From: Gemmatimonadota bacterium
GTDB lineage: Bacteria; Gemmatimonadota; Gemmatimonadetes; Gemmatimonadales; GWC2-71-9
Reading direction: 5' to 3'
Assembly: GCA_029863245.1 (NCBI GenBank)
Contig: JAOTVV010000001.1
Location: 248,001-312,000, forward strand
Length of the DNA: 64,000 bases
The notes under the pieces are model-generated. The model was not told the origin of the DNA, made no database searches, and saw nothing but the letters and a program-made list of their open reading frames with translations. Position 1 is the first letter of the stretch. Each line of letters starts with the position of its first letter. A program made the translations under genes and the position numbers. Below, in pieces: positions 17,680 through 26,306 of the stretch.

Positions 17680-17963
17680 CACCGCGCCCTCCCCGGATAC
17701 GGTCGATCCTTCCAATTCCACCACTTCAGTAATTCCGGCCGGTGGCGTTGCCGGTCGGCGTAGTACACCGCGCAGCGAAACACGTACAGCACGCAGCGAT
17801 CAATTGGCCCACCATGCCGAGCCATCAGGTCGGCATAGAGCCGCTCCGGATCCCGCCCGCGGAGGTCTGCGACCCGTCGGACCCCGAGGGCTTGGAGATT
17901 ACGAGCGATGCTCGGCCCCACGCCGGGGATCGTCTGGAGGTCGCTTCGGTCCGCCCCACTCAT
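17679..17963 (-). CDS. Cdd1-like helix-hairpin-helix protein
   Basis: The protein is 94 residues. It begins with a helix-hairpin-helix (LQTIPGVGPSIARNLQALGV) followed by LYADLMARHGGPIDRCVLYVFRCAVYYA and a Trp-rich end (ELLKWWNWKDR), the pattern of the Cdd1/pathogenicity-locus family. Function is not established; HhH suggests nucleic acid contact. It is the first gene of a minus-strand run that continues through the CoA-binding protein, cyclophilin and nitroreductase. Confidence 0.8.
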   Translation of the reverse strand: MSGADRSDLQTIPGVGPSIARNLQALGVRRVADLRGRDPERLYADLMARHGGPIDRCVLYVFRCAVYYADRQRHRPELLKWWNWKDRPYPGRAR

Positions 17964-18018
17964 GTGTCAGAAGGTCTCGCCCCGGATTGGCCGCGTCCAG
18001 ACCCGGAAATGACACGGC

Positions 18019-18044
18019 CCCCGGAGTCGAGCCGGACTCCGGGG
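18019..18044 (-). terminator. Hairpin downstream of the tetrahaem cytochrome gene
   Basis: A perfect 10-base inverted repeat, CCCCGGAGTC (18019-18028) / GACTCCGGGG (18035-18044), with a 6-base loop, sits 24 bases past the stop of the tetrahaem gene at 18069. The T-tract on the minus strand is weak, so termination efficiency is uncertain. Confidence 0.55.
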
Positions 18045-18068
18045 ACCGTACCGCGATCCAGCAACCGC

Positions 18069-18491
18069 CTACGACGTCACCTTGTGGCAGTAGCCGCAGT
18101 ACTTGCTGTCGTTGATGCCCTTGTCCAGGTGGCTCTCCGCCGGCGGTGCCGGAATGTTTGCCATCTTGCCACTGTGGCACATGAGGCAGTTGGCCTGGCC
18201 CTCGAGCGCATGCGGAATCGCCTTCGGCTCCTTCGTCTGAATCGCAGCATCCGCCGCGTGGCAGAACGCGCAGCTCTCGTTGGGGCGCTCGGCATGATCT
18301 GCCGGCGCAGCCGGTAGGCCCTGCATCTTCCCACTGTGGCACATCATGCAGTTGGCCCGGTCCTCGGTGGTGTGGATCAGGACCGGCGGCTTCTTTGCCG
18401 GCGCAGTCGCCTGTGCCAGGGCCTGTGCCGGCAGCACCACTCCAACCACCGTGAGCGCCGCTGCAGCCGTGATGAATCTTACGAAACGCAT
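18069..18491 (-). CDS. Periplasmic tetrahaem c-type cytochrome
   Basis: The protein is 140 residues with a signal peptide ending near QALAQA. Four haem motifs are present: CMMCH, CAFCH, CLMCH and CGYCH. The two CxMCHSGKM units separated by about 50 residues suggest an internal duplication of a two-haem unit. Additional His residues between them (ADHAERP, IPHALEG, ESHLDKG) are candidate distal ligands. A strong GGGGGAGGG ribosome-binding site precedes the ATG. It is a plausible soluble carrier between inner-membrane modules and the 12-haem/barrel pair encoded just upstream. Confidence 0.85.
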   Translation of the reverse strand: MRFVRFITAAAALTVVGVVLPAQALAQATAPAKKPPVLIHTTEDRANCMMCHSGKMQGLPAAPADHAERPNESCAFCHAADAAIQTKEPKAIPHALEGQANCLMCHSGKMANIPAPPAESHLDKGINDSKYCGYCHKVTS

Positions 18492-18523
18492 CTACATTCC
18501 CTCCCCCAAAAATGTCCAGTGCG

Positions 18524-18538
18524 ATGACGGATCGTCAT
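18524..18538. promoter_or_regulatory. Perfect 15-base palindrome upstream of tetrahaem gene
   Basis: ATGACG-GAT-CGTCAT is a perfect 6-3-6 palindrome 32 bases upstream of the ATG at 18491. Its position suggests an operator at the promoter. It does not match the FNR/CRP consensus; the binding protein is unknown. Confidence 0.4.
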
Positions 18539-18630
18539 ACCCGGAGCCTCCCGCTCCCGACTCCACGTACCCGCAAAGATCTGCCGTGATCCATGTGGAG
18601 GCCAGCCCTCAGGGCACACGTGAGACCCCA

Positions 18631-19557
18631 TCACGTGCCGCCCGGAATATTGGCTCCGTGGCAGGTGGCACACATGTCGGCGTTCCTCGCTCGCAGCCGC
18701 TCGGCATTGAAATCCGGGCCATGCGGGTTGAGGCGGGTGTGACACTGCAGACAATCGCGCTCCGCGTGGCACGAGACGCACGACTCGAGATTCTGCCTCG
18801 CCGCCTGACCGTGCCCGGCGATGAACGCCCGGTTACCATCGTGATACCCAGAGCCAAGCGCGCGTTGCGCCACCAGCCCTGCCTGCTGATGGCAGCTCTG
18901 GCAGAAATGGCCGACGTTGTGGCAGTCACTGCAGGAGATCTCCCGGTTGTACGCGGACGTCGGGTGACGCTGCAGGAAGTCTACCGGATGATACCCCCCG
19001 CCGGGTGAGGCCGCGCTGGGACGATGGCAATCGAGACAGTCCGAGCGTACGTGGCAGGTGGCGCACCATTCCGGCGCGGCAGCCGCCTCCGACGCGTGGG
19101 CATCACGCCAGCCGTACCCGTGGGATACCGGCGCCGGGGGCTGGACGTGACAGGTTTCGCACGTCGTAACCGTCGCGTCCTGATGCTCCCCCTGAGGGCC
19201 GTGACAGGAGAGACACTGGTCTACGGCCACCACGCCGCCGCGCGGGTGGCACAATTCGCACGTCGACACCAAAGGGTGAACCTCGTGCCGGAACTTGAGG
19301 TTTGCCCCTCGTGGCCCCGTCGGCGGCCGCCAATCGACCGTCGGCTGCATTTGTCCGTTGTGACACGACGCACAGAGCAAAGGGTCGGGATAGACCTGCC
19401 CCTGGGCAACGTTCGCATGGCACGTCGCACACCCGAGGCCCTCGTGCTTCGCATGATCGAACTGCTGGACGGGCGCCACCTCAGCCCCCTGGGTGGGCGG
19501 CGTGCCCGCGATGGCCGCGATCACCGCCGCGGCGGCGAACGACACGAGCGTCTTCAT
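18631..19557 (-). CDS. Dodecahaem c-type cytochrome, secreted
   Basis: The protein is 308 residues with a signal peptide (cleavage near TQGAE). I count twelve CXXCH motifs: CATCH, CASCH, CELCH, CLSCH, CETCH, CATCH, CLDCH, CSDCH, CQSCH, CVSCH, CLQCH and CATCH, roughly one per 24 residues, with many additional His. Cys-poor linkers are short, so this is a compact molecular wire. ATG overlaps the preceding beta-barrel stop as ATGA, so cytochrome and barrel are translationally coupled, as expected for an MtrA/MtrB-like or porin-cytochrome pair. There is no lipobox. Confidence 0.85.
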   Translation of the reverse strand: MKTLVSFAAAAVIAAIAGTPPTQGAEVAPVQQFDHAKHEGLGCATCHANVAQGQVYPDPLLCASCHNGQMQPTVDWRPPTGPRGANLKFRHEVHPLVSTCELCHPRGGVVAVDQCLSCHGPQGEHQDATVTTCETCHVQPPAPVSHGYGWRDAHASEAAAAPEWCATCHVRSDCLDCHRPSAASPGGGYHPVDFLQRHPTSAYNREISCSDCHNVGHFCQSCHQQAGLVAQRALGSGYHDGNRAFIAGHGQAARQNLESCVSCHAERDCLQCHTRLNPHGPDFNAERLRARNADMCATCHGANIPGGT

Positions 19558-21068
19558 CGCGACCTCCGAGCGTCTGGGATCCGGAGAATGGCCGGGTGCA
19601 GTCCGCGGGAATCGGAACCCGACCCAAACACCAGTGTCGCCCCGATGTTGATTCGAGGCTGGTTCCAGGCGAATTGTGCTTGGTCCGGTCGTTCGCGCGT
19701 CTCGTCGTACAGTACCACCTCCGCGTTGACGCTAAGGCCCGCAGTGGGGCGCGCGTCCACTCGCGCACCGTAGGACCACACGTTCGCGTCATCGAACCGG
19801 AACTCGAGCGGACGACTGAGGTAGCCGCCGTGGGCGCTGACCGTCACCCGCCGGTGCGCCCGATAGGCGACCTGCCCCCGGAACCCCCGAGCGGACGCAC
19901 CAGGACCGAACGTGATGTGATAGCTCCCGTTGAACACGAAATTGCGGACTCCTGCATACGCGGCGCCGGCACTCCACCGCCATCCACCGTCCTCCGCCGC
20001 AACGAGCGGCGTCTCGGCCGCCGCGTCGTCGTACCTGTACGATTCGCCGCGTGCCCGCACCTCCAGCCCCGCCATCGGATAGGCCACTGCAGCACCGTAG
20101 TAGGTGGAATACGCGACGGGGCTGAAGGCGCGCCAGATAGACCACAGCGGGAAGTACGGCCGATAGTGCCGCCCGCCCACCTCGACTTGAAACCGGTGGC
20201 GCGGGTCTCGGAACGCTACCCGGAGGTCGCGCGTGCCAGCCACCGCCGCGGCAAAGTCGTACTCGATCCCGCCGCTGACCGTGACGCCGGAACCGGGGCG
20301 GAGCGTCGCTTCGAACGCTCCGCGGTTGCCGGCAGTGTGACCCGCGTCGGGATTGACCTCTCGCTGCCATATCACTCGAGCGTCCAACGTGTTCGACGCA
20401 ACACCGGCGGCGGCGCCGAAGACGACCTCACGATCTGGCGGACGGAAGTCGGCCAATGGATTGATGTCGGGGCTCGTCACGGGAAGTGCGACGCCCTCGG
20501 CAAGCCGCCAGCCGCCGAACGCGCTCACGCGAACGAGACCGCGAAGCGGGCGGACCGTTGCCTGCGCCCCGTCAAACCCGGTCCACCCAAGGCGCGAAAA
20601 TACGTGTGTCCGTCCAGCCTGGACCGTCAGAAGCCGGTTCTGGTACTCCGCGTAGCCCTCGAGCAGCTGCACCGCCGGGCTCGTCGCCGGCCAGACATTG
20701 GGATCGGCCAGGTCCGCGCCGGCGCGTCCCCTGATATGGATTCTGAGGCCTGGCTGCCCTAAACCCCAGACCGATGCGGAGACGGTCGTGACCAGCGGGC
20801 TGCCGCGTTGCTCCGGGCCGGGTCGGAAAAAGGTGCAGTACGCGGCACCTGTCCGGCATCGAGTTGCGATCCCGTCGGGCGAGAGAAACCCGCCTGTACT
20901 GCCGGTCGTGACGTCGGAAGCGGGAACACTATCGAGAGCGATGCCTCGATAGGTCATCGACTGGAACCACGTGTCGAGGCGCACGTGGAAGCCCTGAGCG
21001 TGGAGCGGCGCCGCCACCAGTAGCAGTCCCCCAACAGCGGCCGCCGCGCGAACGACGGACCTTCTCAT
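19554..21068 (-). CDS. Outer-membrane beta-barrel protein coupled to dodecahaem cytochrome
   Basis: The protein is 504 residues from ATG 21068, which has a GGGGAGGGG ribosome-binding site; an upstream in-frame start at 21143 lacks support. The signal peptide ends near APLHAQG. The rest is amphipathic beta-strands with many Tyr/Arg/Gly (for example YAEYQNRLLTVQAGRTHVF, VTVSAHGGYLSR). No haem motif. The C-terminus ends RSR rather than an aromatic residue, so the terminal strand is probably slightly upstream (INIGATLVFG). Together with the coupled 12-haem protein it forms a second candidate transmembrane electron conduit in this window. Confidence 0.72.
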   Translation of the reverse strand: MRRSVVRAAAAVGGLLLVAAPLHAQGFHVRLDTWFQSMTYRGIALDSVPASDVTTGSTGGFLSPDGIATRCRTGAAYCTFFRPGPEQRGSPLVTTVSASVWGLGQPGLRIHIRGRAGADLADPNVWPATSPAVQLLEGYAEYQNRLLTVQAGRTHVFSRLGWTGFDGAQATVRPLRGLVRVSAFGGWRLAEGVALPVTSPDINPLADFRPPDREVVFGAAAGVASNTLDARVIWQREVNPDAGHTAGNRGAFEATLRPGSGVTVSGGIEYDFAAAVAGTRDLRVAFRDPRHRFQVEVGGRHYRPYFPLWSIWRAFSPVAYSTYYGAAVAYPMAGLEVRARGESYRYDDAAAETPLVAAEDGGWRWSAGAAYAGVRNFVFNGSYHITFGPGASARGFRGQVAYRAHRRVTVSAHGGYLSRPLEFRFDDANVWSYGARVDARPTAGLSVNAEVVLYDETRERPDQAQFAWNQPRINIGATLVFGSGSDSRGLHPAILRIPDARRSR

Positions 21069-21189
21069 ATCCCCTCCCCACAAGGACTGTACGACCCAAA
21101 GTAGGAACCCGGACCCGAACCGTCCAGAGCGGAGTCGCCACATCGGCTCGAGCGGTTTCGGTGCGGGCTCACGAGGCGGCTGCCTCCAC

Positions 21190-23994
21190 TCACTGATAGC
21201 CGAACAACATCGAGTAGATGATCAGCCCGATGAGGGTAAGACCGATGCCGAGGGCCGTGAAGCCGAACACGCGGAAGGCGCGCTCGAGCTTCCGTGGGTA
21301 CGGATCGACGAGGTGGCGCTCCAGCTCCCCGCTGGCGACGAGGGCCGCATACTCCCGCGGCTTGTCCCGCTTCATCTCCTCGAGCGGCACCCGGCCCGTG
21401 AAGATCCCCTCGTCCATGGGGAATTTGTCGGGCCGGAAGTGGGTGTTGAAGAAGTGCACGGTAAAGATGAATGCCACCGCCAACAGAGCCTCGTCGCTGT
21501 GCAGGATCGTCGCCACGTTCACAGACCAGCCCGGAATCACGTTCGTGAAGAACTCCGGGAACCACAGGAGGATCCCAGTCGAGCCGATCACAAACATCCC
21601 CCAGAACACGGCGAAGTAGTCGAACCTCTCCCAGTAGGTGTACCGGCCGTAGTCGGGCCGCGGACCGCGGCCGAGGAACCACTTGATCGACTGCACGAAC
21701 TCCCAGAAGTCGCGCCTGGTGAAGATCAGCGATCGCTCGGTTCGAATGAACTTGAGCCACGTGAGGCCGGAGCAACGCTTCCGCTTCCGGACATCCCACA
21801 GGTGGGCGCCGAAGGTCCCGATCAGCGCGACGGCCCCGAGCCGGTGGAGCGCGCCCGTCGTGGCGAACCCACCCACGAGCCCGGCGAACGTCTGGGCCCA
21901 GGCCATGTAGGAGAACTTCAACACCATGCCGGTCAGCGACAGAATGAAGAAGCTGATCAGCATCACGCCATGCATCGACCGCTCCCAGACCGTGAAGCGC
22001 AGCACCACCTTCTCGCCGGGCTTCAGCTTGGCGTGCGGGGCGAGCCCAGGGGTCCACAGCAGGCGCCACAGCCAGGCCAGTGTGTGCAGCGTCGCGAGCC
22101 CGAGCGTGCCGATGAGGAGCCCCGTCATGCCCCAGAAGGTCCAGAACAGCCACGGGTAGCGCTCGGCATCATGGTGGGTGGCGTGCGTCAGGTAGCCGGT
22201 GAAGCGGGTGCTGACGCCCGAGTGACAGTTCGAGCAGGTCGCCACCACGTTCCGGCGGCTCAGCGTCGACGCGGGCTCCGTGGTCGGCAGGATGTTGTGA
22301 GTGCCATGGCAGTCGTAGCACTTCGCCGCCGCCGCGTCGCCGAGCCGCGAGACCTTGCCGTGGAAGGTGTCGAAAAAGGTCGTGGCCTCGGTCTCGTGAC
22401 AGCGCCCGCACTGCGCCATCATCATGAGCCGGAAGTCGCCCTGATCCGTGCGGCTGATCGTGTGCGAGGTGTGGCAGTCCTCACAGTTCGGCAGGCTGTC
22501 CGGCCGGACGTCGCTGCGCTCGGGCGCGTGGATGCTCATCGCGAACTGTTCGGCGATCCCGTGGTGACAGCTTCCACACGTCCTCGACAGGTTCGCGTGG
22601 TTCACCGTCGAATTGGGATCGGACGCCGGCAGCTCGCCGTGCGCGGTGTGGCAACTGCCGCACGTGGCGGTCACGAGCAGCCCACTCTGGAACAGGCCCT
22701 TCCCGTGGATGCTCAGCTCGTAGCTCTCCACGGGAGCCGGCACATCAGAAACGATCCGGACGGCTGCCTTCTCGCCCTTGCGGTGGCACTGCGCGCACAA
22801 CTGCGGCACGTTGCGCGGGAAAGACGGCGACTGCGGGTTGAGCTTCCCCAGGGTCGCGTGGCGGTCGTGGCAGTCCAGGCACCGCGGCGCGTCCTCATCA
22901 CCCTGCGCTACCAGTTTGCCGTGGATCCCTCCGTTGTACTGAGCGACCGGCGCCGCGTGGCAGATCGCGCAGTCCACCGGGTTCTCGATCGTCGAACACG
23001 GTCGCGCCAGGGCCGGGTTCACCTCAACGTGACATTGAGCGCACGCCGTCTGCGCGTGCATGCCCGCCCCAAACGTCGACGCATCGACGTAGAGCGAGAC
23101 GGTGTCTCCGCGGGCGACTCCCCGCAGCGTTCGGTCCTCGTGACACGTCAGACAGTCCCGGTTCGCCACACCGGTGTCGTAGAACACGCGGCGGATCCGA
23201 TGCGGCGAATGGCAATCCACGCATGCCGGGATCTTGTGCGGTTCCTCTTCCCACAACCGCCCCTCGATGAACTGCACGTGCACCTGCTCAATTAGGGCGT
23301 GGCACTGCGTGCAGGTCGCCGCAACGTTCCGTATGTGGATGCTCGACCGCGGATCGGTGTGGGGCAGGATCTGATGCGAGGTGTGACACGACGTGCACAC
23401 GGCGGTCACGGTGAGTCCCCGTCGGAGGAGGCCGGCGCCGTGGATGGACTCGGAGTAGTTCTCCAGGATGCTATCCTGCGGAATCGTGGGTCGGCGGGAG
23501 ACGGGCGTGCCTTCCTGATGACACTCCCCGCACAGGTACGGGATGTTCATCACCCGTGTGGGAGAGGTGGGATCCAGGTGGGACTTGATGTTGTGTCGCC
23601 CGTGGCAATCCACACAGCCCGGCGCCAGCCGATCGCCGCGCGCCGCCGCCTGTCCGTGCAGGGATTCGCGATGCTGCTGACTCTGGACGGCATGACACAG
23701 GCCACAATCGACCGTCGGGCGCGGATCGGGGTGCGGGAAGTCCATTCCCAGATGGCACATCGCGCACGGTACGCCGGCAGGACCGTGGACGGAGCGCTCC
23801 AGCGTCCGCACGGACACATGGAGCCTGGCACTGTCCCTGGATCCGGCAAACATCTGCCCGTTCCCGTGACACATCAGGCACGCGTCATCACCCTGCGCCG
23901 CCGCCGGTGACGCGGGAACGGCGAGCGCCAACAGGACGGCGAGAAAGCCGAATCCTACCGCCGGATATCCCCCTTGAGAACGCCCCCCCGTCAT
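21190..23994 (-). CDS. 19-haem cytochrome c fused to a cytochrome b membrane domain
   Basis: The protein is 934 residues from ATG 23994 (GAGAGG about 8 bases upstream). After a signal peptide (cleavage near PAAAQG), nineteen CXXCH motifs occupy roughly residues 38-600; the first half and second half are visibly duplicated. The C-terminal third is an inner-membrane di-haem cytochrome b-like domain: WERSMHGVMLISFFILSLTG, LHRLGAVALIGTFGAHLW, LHSDEALLAVAFIFTVHFFNTHF and RPDKFPMDEGIF. This suggests a quinol oxidase (or quinone reductase) half fused to a periplasmic wire. The adjacent divergent gene pair encodes the same architecture as two proteins. A sigma54-like site lies about 55 bases upstream. 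Confidence 0.85.
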   Translation of the reverse strand: MTGGRSQGGYPAVGFGFLAVLLALAVPASPAAAQGDDACLMCHGNGQMFAGSRDSARLHVSVRTLERSVHGPAGVPCAMCHLGMDFPHPDPRPTVDCGLCHAVQSQQHRESLHGQAAARGDRLAPGCVDCHGRHNIKSHLDPTSPTRVMNIPYLCGECHQEGTPVSRRPTIPQDSILENYSESIHGAGLLRRGLTVTAVCTSCHTSHQILPHTDPRSSIHIRNVAATCTQCHALIEQVHVQFIEGRLWEEEPHKIPACVDCHSPHRIRRVFYDTGVANRDCLTCHEDRTLRGVARGDTVSLYVDASTFGAGMHAQTACAQCHVEVNPALARPCSTIENPVDCAICHAAPVAQYNGGIHGKLVAQGDEDAPRCLDCHDRHATLGKLNPQSPSFPRNVPQLCAQCHRKGEKAAVRIVSDVPAPVESYELSIHGKGLFQSGLLVTATCGSCHTAHGELPASDPNSTVNHANLSRTCGSCHHGIAEQFAMSIHAPERSDVRPDSLPNCEDCHTSHTISRTDQGDFRLMMMAQCGRCHETEATTFFDTFHGKVSRLGDAAAAKCYDCHGTHNILPTTEPASTLSRRNVVATCSNCHSGVSTRFTGYLTHATHHDAERYPWLFWTFWGMTGLLIGTLGLATLHTLAWLWRLLWTPGLAPHAKLKPGEKVVLRFTVWERSMHGVMLISFFILSLTGMVLKFSYMAWAQTFAGLVGGFATTGALHRLGAVALIGTFGAHLWDVRKRKRCSGLTWLKFIRTERSLIFTRRDFWEFVQSIKWFLGRGPRPDYGRYTYWERFDYFAVFWGMFVIGSTGILLWFPEFFTNVIPGWSVNVATILHSDEALLAVAFIFTVHFFNTHFRPDKFPMDEGIFTGRVPLEEMKRDKPREYAALVASGELERHLVDPYPRKLERAFRVFGFTALGIGLTLIGLIIYSMLFGYQ

Positions 23995-24048
23995 GAATCC
24001 GACCTCTCGCAAGATGGTGTCGCTCGGCGAGTTTGGGAGACCCGCACC

Positions 24049-24064
24049 GGCAATTTAGCGACCG
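24049..24064 (-). promoter_or_regulatory. Sigma54-like -24/-12 site upstream of the 19-haem/cytochrome b gene
   Basis: On the minus strand CGGTCGCTAAATTGCC has GG and GC with the exact 10-base spacing and a TTGC -12 element. It lies 55 bases from the ATG at 23994. Only the core elements match the TGGCACG-N4-TTGCA consensus, so it is weak alone; it gains interest from two similar sites in this window and the sigma54-type regulator encoded nearby. Confidence 0.35.
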
Positions 24065-24127
24065 CCGAGAACGCCTATCGCTCTCTAAAGGAACTCTCAT
24101 GGAGTTTTCGAAATGGAGGTTCTCCCC

Positions 24128-25576
24128 ATGGGTATCTTCCGGGTGCCCGTTCAGCCTTTGGAGCGGACAATGATGACGGAGCTCTTCCTGCGAGGGTTCC
24201 CGTGGCGGAGTGGTCGGGTCAGCGGGCAGACAAGTGGGTGTGCTGGGACGCACGACGCGGACGCACGGCCCGATCGCATCGACCGCGGGAGCACCGCGCG
24301 CTGCAATAGCGTTCCCCTTCCGCTTTGGGGGTTGGTCCTCGGATTGGCCCTTGCCGGCGCCCCCTCGGCCGAGGCACAGACCTGCCTCACCTGCCACGGC
24401 AGCGCCGACTTTCTGCGCAGTGTCACCGGCGACTCCGCTCGTGCCGCGCGGCTCACCGTGGACCCAGAGGAATTCCGGTCCACGGTCCACGGCGCCATGG
24501 GCTTCTCGTGCGAGCTCTGTCATGCGGGCATCGGCGATTTCCCGCACGCTGCCTCACCGCGCGTGGCCTGCGGCGGGTGTCATCATCGGGAGAAGGAACA
24601 GCTCGGGCACAGCGTGCACGGGCAGCCCCATGCCCTCACCGGCGAGGAGCCGGCCGCGTGCATCGATTGCCACAGCGACCATCACATCCGGCGCCCCAGC
24701 GATCCGCAGTCGACGGTCTACCGCCTCACCGTGTTCGAGACGTGCGCCGTGTGCCATGAAGACGCGGACAAGATGCGCCGGTTCGGACAGGAAAACGTGC
24801 ACACCGTTGCGAGCTACCTCAACAGCGTCCATGGACGCGGCCTGATAGCCAAGGGACTCACGGTCGCGCCCATCTGCACGGACTGCCACGGGAAGCGCGG
24901 AACGGGCGCCCACGAGATCCAGATCGTCCCCGACTCGGGCTCACCCATGCACCGGGAGCACGTCGTCGAGACCTGCGGCCGCTGCCACGCCGGCATCATG
25001 GCGCAGTACGACCGGGGGCTTCACGGCGAGCAATTCCGGGCCGGCAACCTCGACTCCCCCACCTGCATCTCCTGCCATGCGGAGCACGGGATCCAGGCGG
25101 TGGCCAACCCCGCATCGGGGGTCAACCCGCTCCACATCTCCCGGACGTGCACGGCCTGCCACGACCGGGAAGGCTTCAACACCAAGTACGGGATCCGTGC
25201 CGCCCGCGGCAACACGTTCGCGCGCTCGTTCCACGGCATCGCGCTAGGCAGCGGTCAGCTCACCGTCGCGAACTGCGAAAGCTGCCACGGGGCCCACGAA
25301 ATCCTCCCGTCGAGCGATCCGCGCTCGATGATCCACGCCTCGAACCTCGTGGCAACCTGCGGCAGTTGCCATCCCGGAATTGGGAAGGGCGTGGCACAGG
25401 GCCGCATCCACGTCGCCTCGTTCGAAGAAGAGCAGTCGCTGGTGGGCGCGGCGGTGCGGTGGTTCTACATCATCGTGATCGGAGTGACGGTCGTCTATGC
25501 CTTTGGCCTCATCGCCCTCGACCAGTACCGGTACCGTGTCGTCGACCCGCGACGTGGCGGAGGCAGCCATGCCTGA
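24128..25576 (+). CDS. 11-haem c-type cytochrome with C-terminal membrane anchor
   Basis: The protein is 482 residues from ATG 24128, which has GGAGG eight bases upstream. That start leaves about 58 residues before the hydrophobic signal segment (LPLWGLVLGLALAGAPSAEA), unusually long, so the true start may be downstream; ATGs at 24170/24173 are alternatives. Eleven CXXCH motifs follow: CLTCH, CELCH, CGGCH, CIDCH, CAVCH, CTDCH, CGRCH, CISCH, CTACH, CESCH, CGSCH. One membrane helix (WFYIIVIGVTVVYAFGLIAL) closes the protein. It shares the repeat style (CxxCHxxH...HGRGL...CxxCH) with the 19-haem protein. The stop overlaps the cytochrome b gene, so the two form a complex. Confidence 0.85.
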   Translation: MGIFRVPVQPLERTMMTELFLRGFPWRSGRVSGQTSGCAGTHDADARPDRIDRGSTARCNSVPLPLWGLVLGLALAGAPSAEAQTCLTCHGSADFLRSVTGDSARAARLTVDPEEFRSTVHGAMGFSCELCHAGIGDFPHAASPRVACGGCHHREKEQLGHSVHGQPHALTGEEPAACIDCHSDHHIRRPSDPQSTVYRLTVFETCAVCHEDADKMRRFGQENVHTVASYLNSVHGRGLIAKGLTVAPICTDCHGKRGTGAHEIQIVPDSGSPMHREHVVETCGRCHAGIMAQYDRGLHGEQFRAGNLDSPTCISCHAEHGIQAVANPASGVNPLHISRTCTACHDREGFNTKYGIRAARGNTFARSFHGIALGSGQLTVANCESCHGAHEILPSSDPRSMIHASNLVATCGSCHPGIGKGVAQGRIHVASFEEEQSLVGAAVRWFYIIVIGVTVVYAFGLIALDQYRYRVVDPRRGGGSHA

Positions 25577-26285
25577 GTGGGAACCCTACGAACACGACCT
25601 CGACCACATCACGGTCACGCGGTTCACGCGCCACGAGCAGATCCAGCACATGATCCTGATCGTGAGCTTTGCGCTCCTCATCGTGACGGGCCTACCGGTG
25701 TTGCTCCGGACCGGCGTCAGCGGCGTGTTCTCACTTCGCACCTGGGTACATCACCTCGCCGGAGCAACCCTGATCGTGCTCGCGGTCTACCACACTTTCT
25801 GGATCCTCCTCACCGAGGAGGGCCGCCGCGATTTCGGCAGCGTCCTGCCGCGGGTGCAGGACCTCAGAGATCTCGTGCAGTTCGTCAAATACCACATCGG
25901 CACCACCGACGAGCCACCGCAGGTCGACAAGTTCGATCCGTTTGAGAAATTCGAGTACTTCGCCGTGGTCTGGGGCTCGATCATCATGATCGTGACCGGA
26001 CTCATGATGTGGTTCTTCGAAATCACCCTTCGGGTCTTTCCGAAGTGGGCCTACGATCTCGTGCTGCTCATCCACGGATACGAAGCCGTGCTGGCCCTCT
26101 TGGCCGTCATCCTCGGCCACCTGTACAACGTGCACCTCAAGCCCGGCGTCTTCCCCATGAGTCGCGTCTGGCTGGACGGGAAGATGACGCTGCGGAAGCT
26201 GAAGGAGCACCACCCGCGCGAGTATGAACGCTGGCTCAAGGCGCAGCGTATCCAGCGCGCGGAGGGGGTTGAACGCACCTCCTGA
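25569..26285 (+). CDS. Di-haem cytochrome b membrane subunit
   Basis: The protein is 238 residues from ATG 25569 (MPEWEPYEHD), overlapping the preceding stop by eight bases. It has about four membrane helices with His residues in the cytochrome b561/FdhI-like positions: FTRHEQIQHMILIVSFAL, WVHHLAGATLIVLAVYH, LIHGYEAVLALLAVILGHLYNVH and a closing LKPGVFPMSRVW. These segments correspond one for one to the C-terminal domain of the divergent 19-haem fusion protein. It probably exchanges electrons between the quinone pool and the 11-haem cytochrome. Confidence 0.85.
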   Translation: MPEWEPYEHDLDHITVTRFTRHEQIQHMILIVSFALLIVTGLPVLLRTGVSGVFSLRTWVHHLAGATLIVLAVYHTFWILLTEEGRRDFGSVLPRVQDLRDLVQFVKYHIGTTDEPPQVDKFDPFEKFEYFAVVWGSIIMIVTGLMMWFFEITLRVFPKWAYDLVLLIHGYEAVLALLAVILGHLYNVHLKPGVFPMSRVWLDGKMTLRKLKEHHPREYERWLKAQRIQRAEGVERTS

Positions 26286-26306
26286 CTCCCGCGCCGGCGC
26301 TCCCGG

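Noticed and set aside
21313-23295. Open frame of 660 codons on the plus strand
   Set aside because: It is antisense to the 19-haem gene, has no domain logic and arises from GC-rich third-position bias; the minus strand carries the signal peptide and haem motifs.
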